Shown one piece after another: positions 1-8,345 of a DNA stretch of 16,306 nucleotides (positions are counted from its first letter, which is position 1; every line of letters begins with the position of its first letter). The DNA is taken from the NCBI GenBank assembly GCA_033297205.1, contig MU859441.1:1-16306 (forward strand), written 5' to 3'. Position numbers and translations under genes: made by a program. This DNA comes from Pseudoneurospora amorphoporcata (Eukaryota > Ascomycota > Sordariomycetes > Sordariales > Sordariaceae). Below the pieces are notes generated by a model. The model was not told the origin of the DNA. It worked only from the letters and a program-made list of their open reading frames with translations, and searched no databases.

Positions 1-147
1 CAGGCACCAGTGGGCCTCAGTCTGGATCTAGGGCATGGCTCAGCCCTACCCTATATCCAGACCGTACACCTCCCTCTCTTCCCTTCCTCTCTCCTTGTAC
101 AACTACGTATGTCACATCTACCCCCTACCTCGCCCTACACCGTAATA
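1..147 (+). repeat. LTR of gypsy family A, 3' part (left end outside window)
   Basis: Matches, in opposite orientation, the LTRs of the element at 4134-14986: the CCTCAGTCTGGATCTAGGG block, the pyrimidine-rich tract at about 69-100, CCCCCTACCTCGCCCT and the terminal CGTAATA (RIP-altered CGTGACA). The LTR edge is placed at 147 because the integrase reading frame starts right after it. The upstream half of the LTR and the other TSD copy lie outside the window, so solo LTR versus element end cannot be decided. Confidence 0.8.
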
Positions 148-1558
148 AGAAGACCTCGTTACGAATATCTATACTTTTAAAATAGGAGGACATATAGGCA
201 TTACGAAAACTATAGTATAGATACGGCAACACTACGACTTTCCTAAGATGAAAAATATAGTGGTTCGAATATTGTAGGCCTATGAACGCTGTAGCAGGAC
301 TAAGGTTGTAAGATACAAGCTATACAGATTCTTCGAACCCCTGGAAGTGGTAGAAAGGCCGTGGAGTTCGGTAATTATAGACTTCATTACCAAGTTACTA
401 TTGTCTACAAACACCGCGATAGGAGTTATTTACGATAGTATCCTAGTAGTAGTGGACAAGCTAACTAAGTGGAGTTACTTCCTACTCTATAAGGAAATAT
501 AGTCAGCGGAGCAACTTGTAGATGTAATCTATTAGAACGTTACTTCGGTATACGGTTGGCTGAAGGAATGGATTACAAATAAGGATACCAAGTTCGCATC
601 CAAATTCTAGCAAGCATTAATAACCAAACTCGGTACCAAGAGCAAAATGTTGATAGCATATCACCTACAGACCGACGGACAGACGGAAAGGATTAACCAA
701 ATCGTAGAACAATATCTAAAGAACTATATCAACTTTGAACAAAGCGACTAGGTAGAACTATTGCCCACGGCGCAATTGGCATACAATACCTCTCCCACAG
801 AAACCACGAAGGTCTCACCTTTCTTTACAAACTACGAGTATAAGCCAAAACTCTTAAAAGGACCAGATACGAACGTTCCCAAGGCCTCAATCAAGGCCGG
901 AAAACTATATATATTGCATAAGAAACTTAAGGAAGAGCTGAAATACGTCTGACAAAAGATGAGCCGGTATTTCAACTTAAAAAGGCTCAAGGGACCTCGC
1001 TTTAAGGAGGAGGATAAAGTTCTTTTGTCAACTAAAAACCTGAGAATAAAGAGACCTAGCAAGAAATTCGACGACCGACGGGTAGGACCCTTCAAAATCA
1101 AGAAGAAAATCTCAAATATGGTATATCAATTGGATATTCCTAACACTATGAAAATAAGATCACACTTATTCTACATTTCGCTACTAGAACCAGCACCTAA
1201 AAATGCACGAGTCAATACGCAGACTAGTATCAAAGATGAGGAAGAAGAATGGGATGTGGAAGAAATCTTGGATTTACGGATAGAAGATAGAAAATTGGAA
1301 TACCTTATTAAATGGGAAGGATTCGATCCCGAAGATAATATATAGAAACCCGTTAAGAATTTGAGTTGCCCTAAGAAGCTAGAGAAATTCCACTAGCGGA
1401 ACCCAGATCGGCCAAAGGTGGAGGACTGCCCAGCCAGGAGGCAGGGTAGGCCGCGAGATCTAGGGACGCCCAGTCTACAGGCACTGAAGTCGAGGAGGTA
1501 TATCAGTGGGCTGGAAAAGGCGACAACGAAAAAGGGCTTGATTGTTGTTATTGTTTAA
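148..1558 (+). pseudogene. Ty3/gypsy pol 3' end (element G1): integrase and chromodomain, RIP-inactivated
   Basis: One + frame can be followed from about 170 to the TAA at 1556-1558. It contains the zinc-finger region (GGHIGITK near 188; YERCSRTK near 285, where the first Cys of CxxC now reads Tyr), the rve core (VIIDFITK at about 370; TNKDTKFAS at 575, where the catalytic Asp of the usual SDRD/G motif reads Asn; TDGQTERINQ at about 672 with Glu kept), AQLAYNTSP at 769, the GPY/F-like module (RRVGPFKIKKKI at about 1075; SHLFYISLLEPAP) and a chromodomain (DVEEILDLR, LEYLIKWEGFDPEDN, 1255-1340). In-frame stops at 508, 535, 607, 751, 949, 1342 and 1396 mostly replace Trp or Gln codons. Gag, protease and RT would lie to the left, beyond the LTR at 1-147 that appears to have inserted here. 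Family: chromovirus, distinct from the two other integrases in this window. Confidence 0.88.
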
Positions 1559-1639
1559 CGGAAGAGGAGAAACAGAAACTAGGGCAGCCTAAATACCTGG
1601 AAGAGAGTGCCGGTGAATGGGCGGCCTAGTGCCAATTCA

Positions 1640-2077
1640 CTAGGCAACCTGGGCACGGACTTCCAACAAGGTAGCAGCTACGATAGGCCGCTCTTCACGT
1701 AAAGGCTCGGGCTCCCTCCCAGCCGACCTATCCTCCTCCTCCCACGCTTCCAACTCGGCTATAGCAGCCCGAGATACATCATTAGCCTTTGCCACCAACT
1801 CTTCTTGTCGCCGTTTCACTTTAGACAAACGAAGAACACTGTTATGCATCGTTTTCAGGAGCGCCTCCTACTCCTATTTCAACTTCTCATTTTCCGCAAC
1901 TATTCGCGCCACTACACAATTAATAAGGCACCATCAAGCGACATTGGGCGATTTATACTCTAAATTATAGTCAACCTCTTCACAAGGACGAGCGCTACGG
2001 ATGTACTCGTTGTACTTCGGATGCACCGGAAGCTTCTTGTAAGTAAGCTTACGATCGGAGCAATGTTGGCAAGGCAT
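1640..2077 (-). pseudogene. Small antisense ORF with Cys pairs and coiled coil, downstream of G1 pol
   Basis: Reading on the - strand from ATG 2077-2075 gives 145 codons to a TAG at 1640-1642, broken by three stops (TGA, TAG, TAG) at about 1940 and 1885-1875, each explainable as a C-to-T or G-to-A change. The N-terminus MPCQHCSDRKL has a CxxC, followed by RPCEEVDYN and WCLINCVVAR, and then a charged helix-like stretch (IVAENEKLK; KVKRRQEELVAKAND; AELEAWEEEDRS). This resembles small hypothetical proteins with a Cys cluster and coiled coil that are common in filamentous fungi and often sit beside retrotransposons; that family recollection is from general knowledge. It faces pol tail to tail, 80 bp from the pol stop and inside the same element, since PPT and LTR follow at 2291-2305. 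It could be a captured gene or an element-encoded antisense ORF. Function unknown. Confidence 0.55.
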
Positions 2078-2304
2078 GACTATAGAACCAAAGGATTCGA
2101 TGTAAGCCAGTAAGTTCTACCGCCGACCGGACGATGTAGATAAGTGCTTGGTAACGCGGTTAAACATAGTGGTAGATGTATAGAGGAAGGAGACTTACTG
2201 TATCTAGAATAACGAAGGGAGTAGTGCCAAAGATAATAATAGGGCGAGAACACTAGAGAACCAACAAAGCCGTCGAGGACGTCAGCTAACGAGGGGAGGC
2301 ATCG
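2078..2304 (+). other. 3' non-coding part of G1, with polypurine tract
   Basis: No reading frame recognised. A purine run GAGGGGAGG at 2291-2299 lies five bases before the LTR start at 2305, the position expected for the plus-strand primer of an LTR element. It is the main evidence that the LTR at 2305 is the 3' LTR of G1 and not an independent solo LTR. Confidence 0.5.
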
Positions 2305-2732
2305 TGTTATGAACTAAAGCGACACAGGGGTTGCCCAAGCCTTTAAAACCTAGTAGCCCCGCCCAGAGGAACCAGTATAACCCCCAGAAACTAAAAAAGG
2401 CACCTAAGCATGCACAGGCTCACAAGATACACAGTGCTCACGATAAGCTAGGGCTCACGGTGAGCAGGTGCTCACGAGTAAGCCAACACTACGAGTAAGT
2501 AGCATTACTATAGGTATAGAGACACAAGAAGCAGCTACAAGGTATAGAGTATAAAGGGACGACTAAAGAACTCAGATTGTCAAATAGTTCGACAGTAGTC
2601 AATTGATTATTATTACCGAAATACGTATAACGCTACTATACTTGTTGTAAACCTTTTAGCTTCACTAAATAGCACTAATAGTCTCTACCTTCAGCTATTA
2701 TACTTAGGTAAATTAGACTACCGTTCGTCACA
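2305..2732 (+). repeat. LTR family B, copy 1 (probable 3' LTR of G1)
   Basis: Aligns along its length with 3132-3557: both start TGTTAYGAACT, share a TATAAAGGGAC box (2550 / 3374), the block ACTCAGATTGTCARATAGTTCG, and end GTTCGTCAYA. Flanks CATCG (left) and ACCTC (right) do not form a TSD, so it is not a solo LTR. Together with the polypurine tract at 2291 it is best read as the 3' LTR of an element whose 5' LTR lies left of the window. The U3 part carries a phased GCTCAC repeat (see findings). Confidence 0.8.
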
Positions 2733-2854
2733 ACCTCAGTCTAGATCTAGGGCATCCTTATATCCAAACCGTATACCTCCTTCTCTTCCCTTCCTCTCTC
2801 CTCGTACAACTACATATGTTATATTTACCCCCTACCTCGCACTGTACTATAATA
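2733..2854 (+). repeat. LTR family A, 3' fragment, split by G1
   Basis: Begins abruptly inside LTR-A at CCTCAGTCTAGATCTAGGG and runs through the pyrimidine tract and CCCCCTACCTCGC to the terminal CTATAATA. The missing 5' half should lie on the far side of G1, left of the window. Directly downstream the copia frame begins, so this LTR-A copy had inserted into the copia pol gene before G1 landed in it. Confidence 0.75.
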
Positions 2855-3131
2855 CTTATAAGTACTACTACTTATACTATAACTCAAACTCGAGCTGATA
2901 TAGCACACGCAGTTCAGTAGCTCTCTCAGCACTTACAACAGCCTACAATTGCTTATTTAAAGGTAGTAAAAAGGCTACTAAGCTACTTCTATAACACTAT
3001 CGACTATGCTATTCAGTATAGTACTATAGGAGATATAATACTTATAGGCTATATTAATAGTAATTTTGCTAGTTGTAAGACTATTGCCTAATCTACCTAC
3101 GGCTACGTGTTCTTAATTAGTAGAGGCCCAG
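2855..3131 (+). pseudogene. Ty1/copia pol: RT-RNase H junction, part 1
   Basis: The + frame reads TQTRADIAHAVQ, a stop, LSQHLQQPTIAYLK, VKRLLSYFYNTIDYAIQYS and GYINSNFASCK, ending STYGYVFLISRGPV. This follows the copia order TRPDIAYAV..., ALKRVLRYL, GYxDADWAG, STSGYVFxxGGGPISW. The RNase H aspartates in GYxDxDxA both read Asn (AAT), as expected from RIP on GAT. The frame is cut after RGP by the family-B solo LTR and resumes in frame at 3563. The earlier part of pol is separated from it by LTR-A and G1. Confidence 0.85.
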
Positions 3132-3562
3132 TGTTACGAACTTAAGCGGTACTAGGGTCGCCCAAGACCCGACTACTCACTGACGATAACCAGTGTAATA
3201 CCCGGGAGGTTAAGTACGTGCTAGAAGGGCACATGTAGGTGCTTATTGACGTACGGGCTTATAGTGAGCCAGGCTTACGGTGAGCTAACACCAGAGTGAG
3301 CCATTACACATTCTATAGGGTTCACGACCGCGTGAACATCCGAGGACAGATATCTCGCAGTAGGGCGAGGAGGTATAAAGGGACTACGGGAGAACTCAGA
3401 TTGTCAGATAGTTCGATAGTAGTCAATTGATCTTTATTACCGAGATACGTATAACGCTACCATACTTGTTGTGAACCTTTTGGCTTCACCGAACAGCACT
3501 GATAGTCTTTTACCTTCAGCTATCTCACTTAGGCAGATTAGACTGCCGTTCGTCATACTTAG
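3127..3562 (+). mobile_element. Solo LTR of family B with 5-bp TSD
   Basis: LTR 3132-3557 (426 bp, TGTTACGAAC...TTCGTCATA) is flanked by CCCAG (3127-3131) and CTTAG (3558-3562). These differ only by two C-to-T changes, as expected for a TSD altered by RIP. Deleting the LTR and one TSD copy restores the copia frame from RGP to VS-stop-KSKR (RNase H GGPISWKSK motif), which confirms a clean insertion followed by LTR-LTR recombination. TATA-like box TATAAAG at 3374-3380. Confidence 0.88.
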
Positions 3563-3953
3563 TTAGCTAAAAATCCAAGAGAGCCTTTATAATAGCTTAC
3601 AGTACTCTTAAAGCTAAATATACGGCACTTATTGAAGGTAACCGTGAAGTACTATAATTTAGAGGTCTATTTAGCGAAATGCAACGTCCTCTTTAAAATC
3701 CTACTCTTCTAAAGTCAAATAACCAAGGTGCTATAAATACGGCTTATAATTCTAAGCACTACTGCTGTACTAAAATACGCTTCTCAAATTCTAAGTCGTA
3801 AGAGAAAGTGTTACAAAGGGAAACATCACTATATCCTTTGTTCTAATAGAGGATATAGTAGCTAATGGGCTTACAAAAGCCCTACTAGCCTCCAAGTTCG
3901 AACGGTTCTTACAACTGCTGAACTATTCTAAGCTTTATAGCATAGGGCTATAG
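3563..3953 (+). pseudogene. Ty1/copia pol: RNase H C-terminus, part 2
   Basis: Continues the frame of 2855-3131: VS-stop-KSKRAFIIAYSTLKAKYTALIEG, then NREVL-stop-FRGLFSEM, LLKSNNQGAINTAYNSKH and, after a frameshift near 3800, IEDIVANGLTKALLASKFERF. This follows the canonical copia C-terminus (SKRQSSIALSTAEAEYIAL, DNQGAI, IVADGLTKAL). The Asp of VADGLTK reads Asn. The frame ends at TAG 3951-3953, just before the polypurine tract and the LTR, so this is the true 3' end of the copia coding region. Confidence 0.87.
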
Positions 3954-3991
3954 AAGGGGTCTTGTAGCACTAAGTATAGCTATAGAAGGGG
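3947..3991 (+). promoter_or_regulatory. Copia polypurine tract, duplicated
   Basis: The block GCTATAGAAGGGG occurs twice, at 3947-3959 and 3979-3991. The second copy abuts TATTAACGTG at 3992, read as the RIP-altered start of the copia LTR (TGTTAACGTG). A purine-rich tract directly 5' of the 3' LTR is where plus-strand DNA synthesis is primed. Confidence 0.5.
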
Positions 3992-4133
3992 TATTAACGT
4001 GTGGCTAGTACTATACTTTGTAACTACTTTGTACTACCTTATAGTATAGAAAGCTAATTACTAAAGATACTATTCCTTCTACGTTACGAAATTAATCAAC
4101 TTAGCCCCTACGGAATCTACTAGAATATAGAGG
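3992..4133 (+). repeat. Copia 3' LTR, left part
   Basis: Starts after the polypurine tract with TATTAACGTGTGG and ends at the TSD AGAGG (4129-4133) of element A. The rest of the LTR resumes at 14987. Most of it is AT-rich with no reading frame. Confidence 0.65.
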
Positions 4134-4374
4134 TATTACAGTGCAGGGCGAGAGGTAGGGGGTAGATGTAACATACGTAGTTGTACGAGGAGAGAGGAAG
4201 GGAAGAGAGAGGTGTGCGGTCTGGATATAAGGTAGGGCTGAGCTATGCTCTAGATCTAGACCGAGGCCCACTAGTATATACGTACGATCCTATTGGCCAA
4301 TAGCCAATAGAAACTCAATAGCTATACCAATCGTATAGTATATTACTAGTACTATTATAAGTAATCCTATAATA
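4134..4374 (-). repeat. LTR-A, 3' LTR of element A
   Basis: Pairs with 14744-14986. In + coordinates it begins TATTACAGTGCAGGGCG and ends CCTATAATA, both RIP-altered TG..CA termini. Differences from its partner are almost all transitions, and this copy has more A/T (for example CACTAGTATATACGTACG here versus TACTGGTGTATGCGTGCG). The U3 side has a palindromic CCAAT-type motif at 4292-4309. The purine-rich stretch (CCTCCTTAT on the + strand, 4379-4387), a few bases inside, is the likely polypurine tract. Confidence 0.9.
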
Positions 4375-4444
4375 CTACCTCCTTATAAAAGAAGCTTATA
4401 AAGCTTCAAACCCTCTATTTAGTATATATATATAAAATAATAAA

Positions 4445-4810
4445 TTATCCCTCAATCCCCATCCTCCAACTCCTCGATCCGCAATTGAGCGCTCGAATCC
4501 GCGATTGAGCGGCCGCGCTATCGTTATCACCCTATCAGTAGGTCCCATCCTCCAGCTGTGCCTACACATTCCTTGTTGGGGGCCGCATACCTTACCAAAC
4601 CTCCGCTAATCTCCCAAATACTCTACTGAAGAACTGGTTTATCTTCCTTAAGTCCTCCTCGGTTAAGGGCTCGAGCTCCTAGCTCACGACTTCGATCGCG
4701 GGCCCTCGTGCCTCACGGCCAGCCGCGATATCCACTACAGCGATATTGATCTGCTCCTTTAGGTCGGTAATGCGTTTGGAGCGTTTCGGGGGCGGGGCTG
4801 GAGGTGCCAT
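4445..4810 (-). pseudogene. Tail ORF downstream of the chromodomain (pol C-terminus or separate ORF)
   Basis: From ATG 4810-4808 to TAA 4447-4445, 121 codons with five internal RIP-type stops. The N-terminus is MAPPAPPPKRSKRITDLKEQ, Pro-rich and basic, followed by an acidic stretch (EVVS-stop-ELEPLTEEDL) and RKINQFFSRVFGRLAEVW. It lies in the same frame as the end of pol, separated by about 20 codons that contain one TAA and one TAG. It could therefore be the natural C-terminal tail of Pol or a short downstream ORF; the RIP damage prevents a choice. No family recognised. Two copies of a 13-base repeat (TCCGCRATTGAGC) lie at about 4477 and 4497. Confidence 0.4.
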
Positions 4811-4867
4811 ATAGCGTGTTTAGGATGTTGGGCTCCTCCGTTCTTGAAGTATGGCCTTAATCTCTAG

Positions 4868-6560
4868 CTATTTCCGGACTGCCGGCGGGATAGGCGTATT
4901 TGGGTAGTCGCGATAGAAGGTAGCAACGGCTTCTCTTGCTCCTTTAACGTTGTCAAGGGGTTCGTCAGTAGGGTCGTGGTGCTTCCACTTTTATAGTATA
5001 GAACTAATAACGGTTGCCTCCTCATTGGAAGCAATCTAATAGCTTGTCAAACTCCTACTCCGCTACCTCTTCGTAGTCGTTAGTCTTAACTATTACCTTT
5101 CCTTCGTTAGCTCGTACGTCGCCCTGCAAATCGGCTTGGCCAAGAAGGCCCTCGTGGTGAGGTTTGACTATAGAGACGTGGAAGACTGGCGAGCACTTTA
5201 TATTGGTGGGTAAGATTAGTTTGATATTATAGGATTGTACCTAATCTACTTTGAAAGGGCCCTTTTATCGAGGGTAAAGCTTATTGTGTAGCCTGCCGTT
5301 GTTAAGGTTGGTTGTGTTTAGTATAACGAGATTACTAGCGCGGTATTTTGGTGCGTTGGACCGATTCTCGTTGGTATTAGCTTCGTATCTATCTTATACC
5401 TTCTTCGTAGAGGTGCGCATATAGTCCCAAATAGCTTTGAAACGAGCGAGCAGCTCGTTGGCTTTTAAGTATTCCTTCTGTTGCGCTAGTGAGAAGCCTT
5501 CTAACGGTACAACTGCTACGGGCTCAACGCTTATGCGGGGGTGGAAATTATAGTTGGCAAAGAAAGGAGTTACGCCCGTAGTCTTAGAAACTATATTATT
5601 ACCTACAAACTCCGCTAGTGGGAGCTATCGTACCTAGTCTGTCTATGCCTAGTTGACGAAAATACGCAAATATTGCTCCATCTTTACGTTAATACGCTTT
5701 GTCTAGGTATTGGTTTGAGGGTAGAAAGCGGAATTTAATAGCCTCTTAATAGTTAGGCGTTTACAGATTATAGACTAGAATAGAAAAACGAATTGGGAGC
5801 CGCGGTTGGAAATAATGGTATCTAGTAGGTTGTAAAGAGTGTAGATACTGTTAATAAAGCGGTCCGCTAACTCTTCCGCTTCTATAGTAACGGTGGGGAT
5901 ATAGTAACGTATCTTCGTCAGGCGGTCTACCACGACGGCGATGTGCTTGAACTTTTAGCCCAGATGTAAACTTTCTAGCAACGGAGAGACGTAATTAACT
6001 GAGATATCCGTCTATAGCACGTAGGCCGCGGGTATAGGCTTGAGATAGCTTGCTTTGGCACGCCGCGATGCCTTCGTCTTCGAGTATACCAAGTAACTTT
6101 TATAGTAAATTCGAACAGCTTCTACTATACCTGGCCAATATTAATACTCGTTTATCTATGCCTATGTTTTGTTTTTGCTTAGATAGCCTGCCGTTGGTAA
6201 CGAGTAAACGCGGTAGATAAGTAGTAAATAGGTGGCGGTATTATCAGGATCGATGAGCACCCTTCTTCTATAGTACGCTTTGCCTCCCGCCGTGGAATAT
6301 TTAGCAAAAGTGACTTTTAACTTCTTTTTAATATAGGGGCGCTATTTAGTACGGCTTGGATTTTTTAGGCAGCTGACAGCCTCCTACATTAAGGTTAACT
6401 GGTCGTAACTCTCGTTGATGATGTCGTCGGTCGACTTATCTGGCTCCTCCAAGGCATCCAAGGATAGTAGGAAGACCTCTTCGTCGAAATCGAGGTTGTC
6501 AGCAACTATGGTTAACAGAGAGAGGCAGCCTTCTTTAAAACGGGTTGGGTCGATAAGTTT
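4868..6560 (-). pseudogene. Element A pol: integrase with chromodomain
   Basis: Reads downstream of RNase H in the same frame. The zinc module keeps its layout (RVYSLPTAGY at about 6208-6183; KSYLVYSKTKA at about 6098-6075), but both His and both Cys ligands read Tyr. In the rve core the first Asp is kept (TDISVNY, 6008-6006), the second reads Asn (SNRGSQF, 5807-5805) and the Glu reads Lys (5699-5697). Asn and Lys are separated by 35 residues, the DD35E spacing. TPFFANYNFHPRISVEP follows at about 5580, then the GPY/F-like part (KGPFKVD; TNIKCSPVFHVSIVKPHH at about 5150), and a chromodomain (EFDKLLDCFQ; after a one-base frameshift near 4995, WKHHDPTDEPLDNV) to the TAG at 4870-4868. Many stops. 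It would have inserted the cDNA, with the chromodomain guiding it to modified histones. Confidence 0.9.
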
Positions 6561-7836
6561 TCAGTTTTTAGCCTTCAGACGGTAATTATCTATATCCAGC
6601 AGCACGTCTTCTGGCTTTCTGCTGAGCGCGTCAGAGCGTAGATTGCGCGATCCCGGTGTGTAGCGGATCAGGAAGTTGAAACGCGACAAAAATTGTAACC
6701 ACCGTATATAGTAGGGCGTGAGCTGTTTATTTATTATAAAGGTCTTCAAATTCTTGTGATCTGTGACGATATCAAATGGTTGTTGAGCGCCTTTCAATTC
6801 TGGGCGCTACTCCTTCAGGGCTTTAATGATGGCGAGGAGTTCTTTGTTATAGATGTTGTAATGTCACACGGACATTTGCCCACAGTTTTAGGTTAGGGTT
6901 GCCGAGGCTTAGCAGAGCCTCAACGCCTAGTATCAGCCTTATGAATGCCCGGCGGCCGCAGGCCGCGAGACTCAAACTCACCTCGGTCGGACTCTCGGCT
7001 ATCAGCACTGCTTGCCCGAACTCCTCCCGACGCTACTGGCTAGCGAGCCAAACCTTGGAAGTGCCGAAGACGTTGATGAGGCACTACGAGACGATCCCAA
7101 TCTCGAGACGATCCCAATCTTCCCAGAAGCAACCACAGCCAACCAAACAAGAAGCAAGGCGCACGGGTGAAAGACAACACCAAAAGGAAGATAGAGAATG
7201 GATGAAGGCATTCAGGAAGTTCCACATGTATGATAGATGCCTTGAGGCCTCAGGCGACAAGGCTTGATGCGTACCTCAAGAACGTACCGATTCCGTTTGG
7301 CATAAGAAGGCCTTGAAGCTCAACCTTCTCCTGGAGGTTGAGAAGATTAATAAGGCCTTCGAGACTAAAGAAGTTTATTAGCAGAATTTGAACTACTGTT
7401 CCAAGCCCTGATCACAGCCCTTGTCACATGTAATTACACTCTGCCGCTAAATACCGTGTTGAAAAGTAGGCGACTGGGTAGAGTACGTCGTTATCCCCGT
7501 ACTAGGAAAAGGTACTTCTAGAAGCCCAATTCGAGGCGTCAATTTCAACGACCGTCTTTTTAGACTAGTCGTAGATTCGTAAGGTCGGTCCGCTAGTGAA
7601 TACGGTTTTCAGGGCCTCAAAAGCGGTCTGTTGCGCCGCGGTCTATACCCACTCCGTATCTTTCTTCGTAAGGTCGTACAATAGCGCTACCATTGTTGAG
7701 AAACCTTTGATGAAACGACGATAAAAGTTAGCGAATATTAGGAAACTTTGCAAAAACTTCTTAAACGTTAGGAGCTTCCAATCCGTAATAGCTTTAACCT
7801 TCTCTAAGTCTATTTCGATGCCGCCCGGCGTAATAA
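6561..7836 (-). pseudogene. Element A pol: RT thumb/connection and RNase H, split by a solo LTR
   Basis: The frame 7836-7434, then 6856-6561, is continuous when 6862-7428 and one TSD copy are removed. It reads LIITPGGIEIDLEKVKAI, TDWKLLTFKKFLQSF, FANFYRRFIKGFS (RT thumb), KKDTEWV, FEALKTVF, then the RNase H core: VVEIDASNWA (catalytic Asp at 7540-7538), VAYFSTRYLAAECNYNIYNKELLAII, DIVTDHKNLKTF and FLSRFNFLIRYTPGSRNLRSDALSRKPED. The usual YDIYDKELLAI reads YNIYNKELLAI, two Asp to Asn changes. The stretch 6797-6561 is free of stops, one of the best preserved parts of pol. RNase H would degrade the RNA strand during reverse transcription. Confidence 0.9.
6857..7433 (+). mobile_element. Solo LTR of family C (long form) with perfect TSD
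   Basis: LTR 6862-7428 (567 bp) starts TGTCACACGGACATTTGCC and ends CCCTTGTCACA, flanked by TGTAA at 6857-6861 and 7429-7433. It splits the RNase H codons of element A cleanly (ECNYN/NIYNKEL). Compared with the three 454-bp copies it has an extra stretch of about 113 bp at 6891-7003. It carries a perfect 17-bp tandem duplication (CGAGACGATCCCAATCT, 7087-7103 and 7104-7120). It shows few RIP-type changes, so it looks younger than its host. A 122-codon + reading frame inside it is incidental to the LTR. Confidence 0.93.
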
Positions 7837-7841
7837 TTAGC

Positions 7842-8295
7842 TATTATATGGATATTTGCCTACAGTTTTAGCACTGCTTACCCGAACTCCTCCCGACGCT
7901 ACCGGATAGCGAGCCAAACTCTGGAAGTACCGAAGACGCTTATAAGATATTACGAGACAATCCTAATTTCGAAACGATCCCAATCTTCCCAAAAGCAACC
8001 ACAGCTAACTAAATAAGAAGTAAGGCGTACGGATGAAGGACAATGCCAAAAGGAAGATAGAGAATAAATGAAAGGTATTTAGAAAGTTCTATATGTATAA
8101 TAAATACCTTAAAGCCTTAGGCGACAAGGCTTGATACGTACCTCAAGAACGTACTAATTCCGTTTAGCATAAGAAGGCCTTAAAGCCTAATCTTCTCCTA
8201 AAGGTTGAGAAGATCAACAAGGCCTTCGAGACTAAAGAAGTTTATTAGCTAAATTTGAACTACTATTCCAAGACCAGAATACTACCCTTGTCACA
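7842..8295 (+). repeat. LTR-C, 5' LTR of the non-autonomous element
   Basis: 454 bp, same length as 9904-10357. Its start reads TATTATATGGATATTTGCC where the other copies have TGTCACACGGACATTTGCC: transitions only. It is visibly more C-to-T/G-to-A changed than its 3' partner although both were identical at insertion. No confident primer binding site was identified in the bases following 8295. Confidence 0.88.
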
Positions 8296-8345
8296 AATAA
8301 ACTTCTTCCCTCTCGAACCACCCAATCTTTACCCAACCTCTCATT

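Noticed and set aside
832..1101. 89-codon - strand frame opposite G1 pol
   Set aside because: It lies antisense to well-supported integrase sequence and shows no motif of its own.
2305..3557. A complete small element bounded by the two family-B LTRs
   Set aside because: The interval holds LTR-A and copia pol sequence, the outer flanks do not match, and the right LTR has its own TSD. It is two independent insertions.
6889..6902. GGTTAGGGTT resembling the fungal telomere repeat TTAGGG
   Set aside because: Only one TTAGGG is present and no array; it sits inside an LTR, so chance is sufficient.
6899..7267. 122-codon + frame and overlapping - frames at 7002-7225
   Set aside because: They lie entirely within a solo LTR and contain its 17-bp tandem duplication. 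The corresponding stretch in the other LTR copies is read in different frames or closed.
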